Assembly: GCA_018380115.1 (NCBI GenBank)
Contig: JAGZUF010000006.1
Coordinates: 62,001 to 126,000, forward strand
DNA from: Oscillospiraceae bacterium
Lineage (GTDB): Bacteria; Bacillota; Clostridia; Oscillospirales; Ruminococcaceae
Direction of reading: 5' to 3'
Length of the DNA: 64,000 nt
This document shows, in pieces, positions 1-8,764 of the stretch (within the stretch, counting starts at the first letter, position 1; each line of letters begins with the position of its first letter). The notes beneath the pieces are model-generated. The model was not told where the DNA came from. It did no database searches and worked only from the letters and a program-made list of their open reading frames with translations. Both the position numbers and the translations under genes were made by a program.

Positions 1-141
1 CACGGCGGCGCGGCAGGCCGCAGCCACCTCGCGCGTCATCTGCGCGCAAAGGGCCTGCAGCTCCGGCGTGCCGGGGCCAAGCTGGTCCCACGCGGCGGCG
101 CCGCACACGCCTTCGATGTCACAGGAAAAGAAAAGGTCCAT
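1..141 (-). CDS. M55 family D-aminopeptidase, N-terminal fragment
   Basis: Only the first 47 codons are inside the window; the gene runs off the left edge. The N-terminus reads MDLFFSCDIEGVCG, which matches the start of DppA-type D-aminopeptidases, where the Asp and Glu of the DxEG motif bind zinc. Members of this family hydrolyse D-alanyl peptides, probably from cell-wall turnover. It starts 20 bases after the rnfB stop and has a GGGGGC purine run upstream, so it is probably the last gene of the rnf transcript. The family call rests on the short motif alone. Confidence 0.6.
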   Translation of the reverse strand, partial: MDLFFSCDIEGVCGAAAWDQLGPGTPELQALCAQMTREVAAACRAAV

Positions 142-161
142 GCAAAGCGCCCCCTTTTGCC

Positions 162-965
162 TTATGCGCGCGCAGCGCTGGGCATAAAGATAGCGCCCAC
201 CGGGCACTGCGCTGCGCACACGCCGCAGCCGGTGCACTTTTCTTCGTCGATGCGGGCCACGTTGTTCACCACCGTCACGGCGCCGGCAGGGCAGTTTTTG
301 GCGCACCTCATGCAGCCGATGCACCCGGCAGTGCACGCCTTGCGGGTGAGGGCGCCGCGGTCTTCATTGGCGCACAGCACCACGGGCCTGTCTAGGCGCG
401 TGTGCAGGCGGATGATGCCCTTGGGGCACGTTTCCGCACAGGCGCCGCAGCCGGTGCATTTTTCTTCATCAATATGCGCAAGGCCGTTTTTCACTTCAAT
501 GGCGCCGAATTTGCACGCTGCGGCGCAGTCGCCGCAGCCAAGGCAGCCGAACGGGCATACCGCGCACCCGCCGTGCAGCGCCGCCATAGCGGCACAGCTT
601 TGCACGCCCTGGTATTCGTATTTATCCTGCGTATGCTCGTAGCTGCCCTGGCAGGCCACATAGGCCGTGCGCTTCAAAACGCCGCCTGCCTCCACGCCCA
701 TGATGGCCGCGGCGGCCTTTGCCACGGCCTCGCCGCCGGGCACGCACTTGTTCACGGGCGCGCCGCCGGCAATGGCCTGGGCATAGTCCGCGCAGCCCGC
801 ATAGCCGCAGGCGCCGCAGTTTGCGCCGGGCAAAACCTCCTGCAGGCGGCCCACGCGCTCATCCTGCGGCACGGCCAGAAAGCGCGAGGCCAGCACCAGC
901 ACCACGCTGCCCGCAAGGCCAAGGCCCGCGCACACGGCAGCCGCCCAAAGAATTCCTGTCCACAT
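162..965 (-). CDS. rnfB: Rnf complex subunit RnfB, ferredoxin-type iron-sulfur protein
   Basis: RnfB takes electrons from reduced ferredoxin into the membrane Rnf complex (ferredoxin:NAD+ oxidoreductase coupled to Na+ or H+ export). The 267-aa protein has one N-terminal membrane helix (about residues 5-28), then the RnfB-specific cluster motif GANCGACGYAGC near residue 47. Several CxxCxxC ferredoxin motifs follow, including two near-identical EEKCTGCG segments. This is the normal domain order and length for clostridial RnfB. It is the last of six rnf genes, 14 bases after rnfA. Confidence 0.95.
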   Translation of the reverse strand: MWTGILWAAAVCAGLGLAGSVVLVLASRFLAVPQDERVGRLQEVLPGANCGACGYAGCADYAQAIAGGAPVNKCVPGGEAVAKAAAAIMGVEAGGVLKRTAYVACQGSYEHTQDKYEYQGVQSCAAMAALHGGCAVCPFGCLGCGDCAAACKFGAIEVKNGLAHIDEEKCTGCGACAETCPKGIIRLHTRLDRPVVLCANEDRGALTRKACTAGCIGCMRCAKNCPAGAVTVVNNVARIDEEKCTGCGVCAAQCPVGAIFMPSAARA

Positions 966-979
966 AACAGCCGCCCCCC

Positions 980-1582
980 TTACGCGCCGAAAATATGTTC
1001 GATGACGCCGCCAAAGCCCATGAACGACAGGCTGACGATGGCGGCGCTTACCAGCGTGATGGGCAGCCCCTCAAAGCATTTGGGGGGCTTTGCGTCCGCC
1101 AGGCGGCGGCGCACGCCCGCAAACAGCACCATGGCCAGCATAAAGCCGAACCCGGCGCCCACGGCGCACACCATGCTCTCGGCAAAGTTGTAGCCGTCCT
1201 CTATCACAGAAATGGTGACGCCCAGCACCGCACAGTTGGTGGTGATAAGCGGAAGATACACGCCCAGCGCCTTATACAGCGGGGGAATGACCTTTTTCAG
1301 CACCATTTCCACAAGCTGCACCAGCACGGCAATGATGAGGATGAACACGATGGTCTGCAGATAGGCCATGCCGTTCGGCTCCAGCACATAGGTATAAATG
1401 GGCCAGGTGACGGCGGTGGCCATTGCCATAACAAACACCACGGCGCAGGACATGCCGAAGGCGGAATCCAGCTTTTTCGACACGCCAAGGAACGGGCAGA
1501 TGCCCAAAAACTGCACCAGCACATAGTTGTTCACAAGAATCATGCCGAAAAATATCATGGCAAGGTTTCTCATTTCGTCCAT
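980..1582 (-). CDS. rnfA: Rnf complex membrane subunit RnfA
   Basis: RnfA is one of the two paralogous six-helix membrane subunits (with RnfE) that form the ion-translocating core of the Rnf complex. The 200-aa protein has the conserved N-terminal segment NNYVLVQFLGICPFLG and a later segment with TTNCAVLG, the conserved cysteine regions of the family. It lies 3 bases after rnfE and directly before rnfB. Length and hydrophobic pattern are normal. Confidence 0.95.
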   Translation of the reverse strand: MDEMRNLAMIFFGMILVNNYVLVQFLGICPFLGVSKKLDSAFGMSCAVVFVMAMATAVTWPIYTYVLEPNGMAYLQTIVFILIIAVLVQLVEMVLKKVIPPLYKALGVYLPLITTNCAVLGVTISVIEDGYNFAESMVCAVGAGFGFMLAMVLFAGVRRRLADAKPPKCFEGLPITLVSAAIVSLSFMGFGGVIEHIFGA

Positions 1583-1585
1583 GCG

Positions 1586-2275
1586 TTACGCGCCCTCCTT
1601 CCCGGGCTCTTCGCCGCAGGCCCCGGCGCACGCACCGGCAGCCGGGCAGCCCTCGCAGCCCACTTTGCGTGTGACGCGCGCGCCCAGCTTCGTCTCTATG
1701 AACACCACAAGCGCCATCAGCACGCCAAACACCAGAAAGCCGCCCGGCGGTGTAATGAACAGCGTCATGGGCTCGAACGAGGCGCCCAGCACGGCCACGC
1801 CGAACAGCGTGCCCGCGCCCAAAAGCTCGCGCACGCAGCCCATCAGCACCAGCGTCAGGGTAAAGCCAAGGCCCATGCCAAGGCCGTCCAGCGCGGAATC
1901 CAGCACGGTGTGCTTCGAAGCGAACATTTCGGCGCGGCCGAGGATGATGCAGTTCACCACAATAAGCGGCAGGTAGATGCCAAGCGCCGTGTCCAGCGAG
2001 GGCAGGTACGCCTTCACCAGCATCTGCAGCACTGTGACAAATGTGGCAATCACCGTGATAAAGGCCGGCAGGCGCACCTTGTCGGGTATCACCTTGCGCA
2101 GCGCCGAAATAACAATATTGGAACAGATGAGCACAAATGTGGCGGCAAGGCCCATGCCAAGGCCGTTCATGGCCACAGTAGTGACGGCCAGTGTGGGGCA
2201 GGTGCCCAGCACCAGGCGTAGGGACGGGTTCTCCTTCACAAGGCCGTTTGTTACGATGCGGATGCGCTCTTTCAT
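1586..2275 (-). CDS. rnfE: Rnf complex membrane subunit RnfE
   Basis: RnfE is the paralogue of RnfA and pairs with it in the membrane. I chose the ATG at 2275 (MKERIRIVTNGLVKENPSLR), which overlaps the rnfG stop as ATGA; the open frame extends further upstream but only through rnfG in the wrong frame. The protein is 229 aa with about six hydrophobic segments and the family motifs VLGTCPTLAVT and VVNCIILGRAE. The C-terminus carries an extra Cys/Gly/Ala-rich tail (CEGCPAAGACAGACGEE) with closely spaced cysteines, which is not part of the core family. Confidence 0.95.
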   Translation of the reverse strand: MKERIRIVTNGLVKENPSLRLVLGTCPTLAVTTVAMNGLGMGLAATFVLICSNIVISALRKVIPDKVRLPAFITVIATFVTVLQMLVKAYLPSLDTALGIYLPLIVVNCIILGRAEMFASKHTVLDSALDGLGMGLGFTLTLVLMGCVRELLGAGTLFGVAVLGASFEPMTLFITPPGGFLVFGVLMALVVFIETKLGARVTRKVGCEGCPAAGACAGACGEEPGKEGA

Positions 2276-2829
2276 GCCTGCCCGCCCCCTTCCTGCACAG
2301 CGTGCGTATCTTCGCCCTCTGCCCCGGCCAGCGCGTCGTATGCGGCGCACGCATGCTCTACCGCCAGAATGGCCGCGTTGGAGGACACCGTGGCGCCGGA
2401 GATGGCATCCACCTCATAGGCGTTTGCGCTGGTCTTGCCTGAAAACTGTGCGCCAAAAGCCTCATTGCGCACCTTCTGGCCAAGGCCGGGCGTCTCGTCA
2501 TTTGCAAGGAATTCCACGGCGCGGATGGCGCCGTCCTGCCCGAAGGCCACCATCACGGGCACCTGGCCGCCGTAGCCCTGCGCCTGCGCGGTAATTACCC
2601 AGCCCGCGCCATTTGCCGCGCGCGCGGCCTCGGTGACGCCCTCGGCCTCTACGGGCACAATGTCGAAGCTGTCTGCCTCGGGCAGAAGCCGGATGCGCGT
2701 CTGCTGTGCGGCGGCCGCCTCATTGGCTGCGATAATAGGCGCTGTGACGCCGTTGGTGGCGGCCAGCAGCACCGCCACAATGAGGCAAATGCCGGTGAGC
2801 ACAGCGACGGGCCTCAATGTCTCCTTCAT
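2272..2829 (-). CDS. rnfG: Rnf complex FMN-binding subunit RnfG
   Basis: RnfG is a membrane-anchored periplasm-facing flavoprotein of the Rnf chain. The 185-aa protein has one N-terminal transmembrane helix (about residues 7-29) and an FMN-binding domain ending in DAISGATVSS. The threonine of the SGAT motif is the residue to which ApbE-type transferases attach FMN covalently. The start overlaps the rnfD stop by four bases (ATGA) and the stop overlaps the rnfE start in the same way, so the three genes are translationally coupled. No apbE gene is visible in the window. Confidence 0.94.
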   Translation of the reverse strand: MKETLRPVAVLTGICLIVAVLLAATNGVTAPIIAANEAAAAQQTRIRLLPEADSFDIVPVEAEGVTEAARAANGAGWVITAQAQGYGGQVPVMVAFGQDGAIRAVEFLANDETPGLGQKVRNEAFGAQFSGKTSANAYEVDAISGATVSSNAAILAVEHACAAYDALAGAEGEDTHAVQEGGGQA

Positions 2830-3779
2830 TTGCGCTTGCCCCCTCCCAGCGGCTTTTGCCGCGTAAGCTCGTTGATATAGGGCACCAGCAGGTTCATAAG
2901 AAGCAGGGCAAAGCTGACGCCCTCCGTCATGTTGCTGCAGAAGCGTATCAGGCAGGTGATGCACCCAAGCCCTATGCCGAACACCAGCTTGCCCAGCCGG
3001 GTGAAGGGGCTGGTGACATAATCGGTGGCCATGAAGAAGGCCCCCAGCATCAGGCCGCCCGAAAGAAGCTGCACCACTACGTCGTGCCCTGTGACGGCGC
3101 TGAGCACCGCCACCGTGCCCAGATAGCTGAAGGGAATGAGGGCGCTGATGGTGCCGGTGAGGATAAGGTACACGCCGCCCAGAATAAGCGCAAGCGAGCA
3201 CGTCTCGCCCAGCATGCCGCCGTACTGCCCCAGCAGCAGGCCCAGCGTGCTGCCGGCCGGTATTTCGGCCGCAGCCAGCGGCGTGGCCGAGGCCACGGCG
3301 TCCGTGGTGGCGCTGGCCACAAGGTCTATGCCGCCCTTCACGGGGTAGGCGTAATTGGTCATATGCGCCGCAAAGCCGATGAACAACGCAAGGCGCCCCA
3401 CCAGCGCGGGGTTTGCAAAATTGGTGCCAAGGCCGCCGAACAGCTGCTTTGCCACCACAATGGCCGCAAAACAGCCCACCACGGCCGTCCACAGCGGAAT
3501 ATTGGCAGGCAGGTTGCACGCCAGTATTACGCCTGTGACAAGCGCCGAGCAGTCTTTTACCGCGGCCGGGCGCTTTGCCAGCAGGCAGAACAATGCCTCG
3601 AACACCACGCAGCTCACCGCGCACACGGCCACCACAAGCCACGCGCGCGCACCGAATATCATGCCGGAGGCCACCACCACAGGCATGAGCGCGATGAGCA
3701 CATGGATCATCAGCCCCTGTGTGGAGCTTCCCTCATGGATATGTGGGGAGGCGGACACAAAGAACTTTTCGCGTTCCAT
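2826..3779 (-). CDS. rnfD: Rnf complex membrane subunit RnfD
   Basis: RnfD is a polytopic membrane subunit carrying a second covalent FMN. The start MEREKFFVSASPHIHEG at 3779 matches the family N-terminus (SxSPHxH) and gives 317 aa; the longer open frame upstream adds 12 residues without a family match. About nine hydrophobic segments are visible. The motif DAVASATPL near residue 160 holds the Thr expected to carry FMN. The gene sits 1 base from rnfC and overlaps rnfG. Confidence 0.95.
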   Translation of the reverse strand: MEREKFFVSASPHIHEGSSTQGLMIHVLIALMPVVVASGMIFGARAWLVVAVCAVSCVVFEALFCLLAKRPAAVKDCSALVTGVILACNLPANIPLWTAVVGCFAAIVVAKQLFGGLGTNFANPALVGRLALFIGFAAHMTNYAYPVKGGIDLVASATTDAVASATPLAAAEIPAGSTLGLLLGQYGGMLGETCSLALILGGVYLILTGTISALIPFSYLGTVAVLSAVTGHDVVVQLLSGGLMLGAFFMATDYVTSPFTRLGKLVFGIGLGCITCLIRFCSNMTEGVSFALLLMNLLVPYINELTRQKPLGGGKRK

Positions 3780-3780
3780 C

Positions 3781-5091
3781 TCATTTGCCTGCCTTTCTCT
3801 GCATTGTCTTTGCAAGGCTCATCGTCTGCGCCACGGGGCGCCTGGCCGGGCACACGAAGGTGCAGCAGCCGCAGCCCATGCACAAATCCACCATCAGCTT
3901 ATCCAGCCGGGCGGCGTCGCCCTGCGCGTATGCGCCCGCTATCTCCACAGGCGAAAGGCCCAGCGGGCACGCCTCGATGCACCGCCCGCAGCGCACGCAC
4001 GGCTGCGGCGCGGCCAGCTTTGCCTGTTTTTCCAGAAATACAAGGATGCCGTTGTTCTGCTTGAGCACCGGGAAATCCACGCTGGCAAGCGCGGTGCCCA
4101 TCATGGGGCCGCCCATCAGCACCTTGGCCGCGCCCTCTTCCATGCCGCCGCAGAAATCCAGCACCTCCCGGATGGGCGTGCCGATGATGACCTCTGCGTT
4201 TTTCGGCTCTTTCACGCCGGGGCCGTCCACTGTAAGGCGCTTTGTGGTAAGCGGCATGCCGGTGGCAAGAAATTTGCCCAGCGCAGACACTGTGGTGACG
4301 TTCATTACCAGCACGCCCACGTCCGCGGGCAGGCCACCGCGCGGCACCTCGCGCCCGGTGGTGCGCTCTATCAGCACCTTTTCCGCCCCCTGCGGATAGC
4401 GCGAAGGCAGAGGCTTCACCTCATAATCCGCATCATTTTTCACAAGGCTGAGCATCAAATCGATGGCTTCGGGCTTGTTGCGCTCAATGGCAATGATGAC
4501 GCGCCCGATGCCCAGATGCTTTTTCACCGCCGCAATGCCCGCCAGCACGGTATCAGAGCACTCCAGAAACTCGCGGTTATCTGCTGTGAGGTATGGCTCG
4601 CACTCGGCGCCGTTTATCACCAGCGTGTCAATGGGCGCCTGAGGCTTTACCGTCAGCTTCACCGCCGTGGGAAAGCCCGCGCCGCCAAGGCCCACAAGGC
4701 CCGCCGCGCGCGCTGCCGCTGCAAGGCTTTGCGCATCCGTCACCTGCGGCGGCACGCAGCTTTCATCCGGCGCCTGCGCGCCGTCCGGCACAATGACAAC
4801 GGCGGGCACGTCCGCGCCGCCGGGCATTTTCAGCACCGTTACCTCGCTTACCGTGCCGGAAACGCCGGAGTGGATGTCTGCACCCACAAACCCTTTCGCG
4901 CGGCCCACCACGGTGCCCACCTTCACGGCATCGCCCTTTTTCACCGCCACCTCACATGGCGCGCCAATGTGCTGGCTCATAGGCAGCACAATTTTAGACG
5001 GCAGCGGCATCACCTGTGTGGCAAAGCCCGCCGTGTTCTTCCTGTGCGGCACCGCCGCGCCCTTTGCGCTTCGCGCAAGGCTCCAACTCAT
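3781..5091 (-). CDS. rnfC: Rnf complex NADH-binding subunit RnfC
   Basis: RnfC is the peripheral subunit that binds NAD(H) and FMN and carries two [4Fe-4S] clusters. The C-terminal third shows CVRCGRCIEACP and CMGCGCCTFVCP, and the middle contains the Complex-I 51-kDa-like FMN/NAD domain (GLGGAGFPTAVK). I start it at the ATG at 5091 (MSWSLARSAKG, 436 aa), preceded by AGGGGG. The alternative ATG at 5163 lies inside the predicted -10 box, so it is probably not transcribed. It is the first gene of the rnfCDGEAB operon. Confidence 0.93.
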   Translation of the reverse strand: MSWSLARSAKGAAVPHRKNTAGFATQVMPLPSKIVLPMSQHIGAPCEVAVKKGDAVKVGTVVGRAKGFVGADIHSGVSGTVSEVTVLKMPGGADVPAVVIVPDGAQAPDESCVPPQVTDAQSLAAAARAAGLVGLGGAGFPTAVKLTVKPQAPIDTLVINGAECEPYLTADNREFLECSDTVLAGIAAVKKHLGIGRVIIAIERNKPEAIDLMLSLVKNDADYEVKPLPSRYPQGAEKVLIERTTGREVPRGGLPADVGVLVMNVTTVSALGKFLATGMPLTTKRLTVDGPGVKEPKNAEVIIGTPIREVLDFCGGMEEGAAKVLMGGPMMGTALASVDFPVLKQNNGILVFLEKQAKLAAPQPCVRCGRCIEACPLGLSPVEIAGAYAQGDAARLDKLMVDLCMGCGCCTFVCPARRPVAQTMSLAKTMQRKAGK

Positions 5092-5161
5092 CTTCAGAAC
5101 CCCCTGCCTTCTTCCTCCCGGCGGGCATGCCCGCCCCAGGGCTTTCAAATCATACGGATTC

Positions 5162-5191
5162 ATTTTAGCACCCTATTTCCCGGTGCGTCAA
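5162..5191 (-). promoter_or_regulatory. predicted promoter of the rnf operon
   Basis: On the minus strand there is TTGACG (5191-5186), an 18-base spacer and TAAAAT (5167-5162), a good sigma-A match. It lies 70 bases upstream of the chosen rnfC start. Its -10 box overlaps the alternative upstream ATG, which supports the shorter rnfC. Confidence 0.55.
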
Positions 5192-5397
5192 TCGTTCCAG
5201 TGGATGAATATTCGTTTTTGCACCGCTTTTTTCCGAAAAAAGCGGCTTTGCACGGCAAAAAATGGGAAACGTTTACAGATTTGCCCTACTTCGTCAAATT
5301 TTTATCATTTTCTCCATGATTTCGTCATGTTTGTTTTTGTGTTTTATGCGGTATGCACAGGGCACAAAATTTCACTGCCGGGGCCGCCGTGCGCACC

Positions 5398-5427
5398 TTG
5401 CACTTTCCCGGCAGGGTATGCTATACT
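5398..5427 (+). promoter_or_regulatory. predicted promoter for the gene at 5487
   Basis: TTGCAC at 5398-5403, an 18-base spacer and TATACT at 5422-5427 precede the plus-strand gene by 60 bases. The 320-base gap between rnfC and this gene otherwise holds only a perfect A/T-rich hairpin (CCGCTTTTTT/AAAAAAGCGG, about 5228-5250) of unknown role. Confidence 0.5.
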
Positions 5428-5486
5428 GTATGTATAAATTTCCGCGGCCTGTATGCCTTGGCCGCGCGTTTTCTGGAGGCCGCAGC

Positions 5487-6059
5487 ATGCCCTTTCTGGT
5501 GACGGATTCCGCCGTGCCCCTGCCGGCAGAGACACTGCCTGCGCTGAAGCTGACGCATCATTACGACGCACCCGCCCGCGGCGAGGTGTATGCGTATCTC
5601 CGCTGCTATGTGCACAAGGGCGCGCTGTGCTATAACCTGCTTGTGTTTGACGAGGCCCCGCCGCCCACGGCACGCATCGGCTTTGCGCTGTGCCCGGCGG
5701 AAAGCGAGGGCGAGTTTCTGTTTGCCTCTTTCGGCAGGGCGCCGGGCTCGGACGCTCTGGCCCTGTGCCTGGCGCAGCCGGGCGGCGGCTACGCCGCCGT
5801 GCGGGCCTTTTCTGCCCCGGCGGCAAAGCGCAGCGCGGGCGAGGACGAGCAGGGCCCATACTGGTGTGCCGAGGGCGTGCTGCCCGCGCAGGTGCTGCGC
5901 GAGGCATTCGGCAAGGCGCCGCATGCCGGTGAATTCTGGCCCGGCAATGTGTTTCTGTACGACACCGCCGCGCCCGGCTTCGGTGCCGCGTTCCCGTGCG
6001 AGCGCGGGCCGGGCGGCTGGCTGGCCAGCTTTGAGCCGTTCATGGTAGTTCCTTATTAA
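5487..6059 (+). CDS. hypothetical protein, possibly a CBM9-like beta-sandwich
   Basis: The 190-aa product starts at an ATG preceded by GGAGGC at 7 bases. It has no signal peptide or membrane segment. The alternating hydrophobic pattern, the phrase RIGFALCPAESEGEFLFASFG and the C-terminal GGWLASFEPFMVVPY resemble carbohydrate-binding family 9-like domains, but no binding residues can be assigned with confidence. It forms a transcription unit with the 45-aa gene downstream, ending at the terminator near 6300. The fold is a weak inference. Confidence 0.55.
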   Translation: MPFLVTDSAVPLPAETLPALKLTHHYDAPARGEVYAYLRCYVHKGALCYNLLVFDEAPPPTARIGFALCPAESEGEFLFASFGRAPGSDALALCLAQPGGGYAAVRAFSAPAAKRSAGEDEQGPYWCAEGVLPAQVLREAFGKAPHAGEFWPGNVFLYDTAAPGFGAAFPCERGPGGWLASFEPFMVVPY

Positions 6060-6124
6060 AGATAATTTCTGCCGTCTGCGCCGCCGGCGCAGGCTGAAAA
6101 ACAAAGGTTTGGGAGGCTGTTATC

Positions 6125-6262
6125 ATGTTGAAATTTTTGTTGAAGCTGCTTGCCTGGGTGGGCGCCATTGCCGCGGCGCTGGCCGCGCTGGCTTATTTTG
6201 ACAAGGCCAAGGCGAACGATTACATCGAGATATATTCAGACGACGAGGACGATGTGTTCTGA
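6125..6262 (+). CDS. 45-aa single-pass membrane peptide with acidic tail
   Basis: The ATG is preceded by GGGAGG at a good distance. The product has one Leu/Ala-rich helix (residues 3-24) followed by FDKAKANDYIEIY and a strongly acidic end (SDDEDDVF). The gene lies 65 bases after the hypothetical gene at 5487 and just before an intrinsic terminator, so it is the last gene of that unit. I do not recognise the family. Small size, ribosome binding site and terminator spacing argue that it is real. Confidence 0.6.
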   Translation: MLKFLLKLLAWVGAIAAALAALAYFDKAKANDYIEIYSDDEDDVF

Positions 6263-6281
6263 GCCGGAGGCTGAAGAGAGA

Positions 6282-6316
6282 AGCCTGCCCCCGGCAAAGC
6301 CGGAGGCTGTTTTTTG
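6282..6316 (+). terminator. intrinsic terminator after the 45-aa gene
   Basis: The inverted repeat AGCCTgccCCCGGC / GCCGGaGGCT is followed by a run of six T on the plus strand. Confidence 0.75.
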
Positions 6317-6332
6317 TTAAGGTGAACAAGAT

Positions 6333-6374
6333 AAGTCCCCTTCTGCGCGGCGGCGCGCAGAAGGGGACTTTTTC
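6333..6374. terminator. strong hairpin between convergent genes
   Basis: A 16-bp stem (AAGTCCCCTTCTGCGC and its complement) with a 6-base loop is followed by TTTTT on the plus strand. On the minus strand it lies just after the Na/Pi symporter stop, so it probably serves both directions. Confidence 0.7.
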
Positions 6375-6390
6375 TATAAAGCACCGTGCA

Positions 6391-8181
6391 TCACACGCCG
6401 GACTGCGGCACGCTGCACAGCGGCTCGTAATATTTCTCGCGGTAGGCGGCCAGCATTTCGTTGAAATCCGGCACAAAGCCGTCGTGCATATTGCGGCGCA
6501 GCGCATGGGCGTCGAAATGGTCGTAATCAGCCTCTGAGCCCACAAGGCGCGCGGCGATGTTGGAGCAGTGGTCTGAAATGCGCTCCAGATTCGTGAGTAT
6601 CTCAAGAAAAATGACGCCACTTTCAATGGCACACACGCCCCGCTTCAGGCGCTCGACATGGCGCTCACGCAGTGATTCTATCATGGCGTCGATGGTCTCC
6701 TCCAAAGGCTCTACCCGTTCCGCCGCACGCACATCGCCGCCCTCAAACGCCTCATAGGTGGTGGCCAGTATCTCGCACAGCGCCTCGTTCACCAACAGAA
6801 GCTCCCGCTTTGCACTGGGGGAGAACACAATTTCTTTATCGTGCATTTCGCCCGCGCGCTCGGCCACATTGATGGCATAGTCGCCAATGCGCTCAAACTC
6901 CACCACATAGTTAATAAGCTCGTTCACCTGCCGGTTTTCGGTGACCGAAAGGCTTTTGTTGGTGAGCTGCACAAGGTAGTTCGAAATAGATACCTCCAGC
7001 TTGTCCACCACTGCCTCGCGGCGGTTCACCTTATGTAGTGTTTCCACGCTGTAATCAAACAGCAGCGGCACACAGGCGCCGTAATTTTTCTGCGCGTTGC
7101 GGGCCATGGTTTCTACTGCAGCCTTAGCCTGCTGCACCGCCACGGCGGGCGACTGAAACAGGCGCTCGTCCAGAATGGGCACCTCTACGTCCGGCTCTTC
7201 GCTCTTACCGTCCGGGATAGTGAGTTCGGAAAGGCGCACCAGCCATTTTGAAAACGGCAGAAGCAGCAGCGTGGCAATCATGCTGGTGGCCGTATGCAGG
7301 TTGGCGATGGAGCCCTTTGTCATCAGCGTGTTCCAGAACGGGATGCCGAACAGTGCCTTTGCGCCGTATATCACCACCATGAAAAATGCAGTGGAGATAA
7401 GGTTGAAATACAGATGAATGACGGCGCTGCGCTTGGCGCCTTTGGAGGCGCCGATTGCCGCCAGCATGGGAGTAAAGCATGTGCCGATATGCGTGCCCAG
7501 CACGATGGGCACGGCGTTACCGAACGTGACCACGCCTGTGTCGCTCAGCGCCTGCAGAATGCCCACGCTGGCCGAAGACGACTGGATGGCCACTGTGGCG
7601 GCCAGGCCGGCCAGAAGGCCCAGCAGCGGGTTTTCCAGCGCGGTGAACACGCCGATGAAAAACTGCGAATCCTTCAGCGGGGCCACGGCCGTCTCCATCA
7701 TGAACATGCCGGTGAACAGAATACCGAAGCCCAGCATAATCTGCCCCGCATTGCGGCGGCCGGGCGCTTTGAAAAACACATACAGGATAGCGCCCGCAAA
7801 AGCCACGATGGGCGCGAAGGTGGTGGGGTTGATAACCTGCATCAGCAGGCTGTCACCGGAGATATCCGCCATGCGGATAATTTGCCCTGTAACGGTGGTG
7901 CCGATGTTTGCGCCCATGATGACGCCCACAGCCTGTGAAAGCCCCATGATACCGGAGTTTACAAGCCCGATGACAATGACAATGGTGGCCGCGGAGGATT
8001 GCAGCACGCCCGTGATGAGCGTGCCCAGCAGCACGCCCAGAATGGGGGAGGAGATAAGCTTCTGCAGCACCGTCTGCATTTTGCCGCTGGCTATTTTCTC
8101 AAGGCCGGAGCCCATGATGCTCATGCCGTACAGGAACAGCGCAATGCCGCCCGCCAGGTTGATCGCGTCGAAAATGGTCAT
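6391..8181 (-). CDS. Na+/phosphate symporter with C-terminal PhoU-like domain
   Basis: The 596-aa protein belongs to the Na/Pi-cotransporter II family. The membrane half (residues 1-320) carries the two signature repeats, TGVLQSSAATIVIV and AIQSSSASVGILQAL, whose QSSS segments form the transport site. From about residue 360 there are PhoU-type helical repeats (VVEFERIGDYAINVAERAGE and ERISDHCSNIAARLV), with ERxxD metal-binding patterns. The role is sodium-coupled phosphate uptake or export, with the PhoU part as likely regulator. It is a single-gene unit ending at the hairpin at 6333-6374. Confidence 0.9.
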   Translation of the reverse strand: MTIFDAINLAGGIALFLYGMSIMGSGLEKIASGKMQTVLQKLISSPILGVLLGTLITGVLQSSAATIVIVIGLVNSGIMGLSQAVGVIMGANIGTTVTGQIIRMADISGDSLLMQVINPTTFAPIVAFAGAILYVFFKAPGRRNAGQIMLGFGILFTGMFMMETAVAPLKDSQFFIGVFTALENPLLGLLAGLAATVAIQSSSASVGILQALSDTGVVTFGNAVPIVLGTHIGTCFTPMLAAIGASKGAKRSAVIHLYFNLISTAFFMVVIYGAKALFGIPFWNTLMTKGSIANLHTATSMIATLLLLPFSKWLVRLSELTIPDGKSEEPDVEVPILDERLFQSPAVAVQQAKAAVETMARNAQKNYGACVPLLFDYSVETLHKVNRREAVVDKLEVSISNYLVQLTNKSLSVTENRQVNELINYVVEFERIGDYAINVAERAGEMHDKEIVFSPSAKRELLLVNEALCEILATTYEAFEGGDVRAAERVEPLEETIDAMIESLRERHVERLKRGVCAIESGVIFLEILTNLERISDHCSNIAARLVGSEADYDHFDAHALRRNMHDGFVPDFNEMLAAYREKYYEPLCSVPQSGV

Positions 8182-8348
8182 TGCCGCCGGCTCCCCTTTT
8201 ACAAAAATATCCGGCGCCTGCGCACATTCTGCCGCATGCCGTCAAACGCCGTCAAATGTATGATAGCATTCCGTATGCGGGGCGCGCAAGGCTCCGGATA
8301 AAAAAATTATATCTTTTCTTTACTTTTTCTTTTCTTTCTTTTTACAAA

Positions 8349-8678
8349 TTATACGCCGCCCTGCTGCACGGTGACGGCCACGCCTGCAGGCGCGCATACG
8401 GCTGCTTCACCCTCCAGCCGAAGCCAGCCGGTGTTCTCGCAGATATGGTCCGGGCAGACGCTGTCCACAAAGCGCACCGCGCCGTCCTTCACCTCCAGCG
8501 TCACGGGCAGGGCCGCCCCCTCTATGGGGTAGACGCCGTCCTGCGAAAGCGGCAGGCACACCGTGCTGCCGCCGGCAATGTCCACACGGGCCTCGGCGCC
8601 CGTACTGCCCGGCCGCATAAGGAAAAACAGCGCCGCCACCGCCAGCACGCCCAGCGCGAACCCAATGTTCTTCTTCAA
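8349..8678 (-). CDS. NusG domain II-containing protein
   Basis: A 109-aa protein with an N-terminal membrane anchor or signal helix (residues 4-21) and a NusG-domain-II-like beta barrel. The diagnostic pattern is VCPDHICENTGWL, with two cysteines. In many Clostridia this family lies beside apbE or rnf genes and is thought to be an exported accessory protein; its function is not established. Here it is about 3 kb from rnfC and starts divergently from the dipeptidase gene. A purine-rich minus-strand tract (8300-8343) follows it. Confidence 0.8.
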   Translation of the reverse strand: MKKNIGFALGVLAVAALFFLMRPGSTGAEARVDIAGGSTVCLPLSQDGVYPIEGAALPVTLEVKDGAVRFVDSVCPDHICENTGWLRLEGEAAVCAPAGVAVTVQQGGV

Positions 8679-8764
8679 GGCGCGCCCTCCTTCCCCTTGC
8701 GCTTTTTCTTCTTCCCCACTATACTATAATCAAATGCAAAATGCAAAAATAAGGAGCTGATGAC

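Noticed and set aside
5218..5255. A/T-rich perfect hairpin upstream of rnfC taken as a terminator
   Set aside because: Neither strand has a T run directly after the stem, so termination cannot be supported.
3355..5319. 654-codon open frame on the plus strand
   Set aside because: Antisense to rnfC and rnfD, which are unmistakable; a product of high GC at codon position three.
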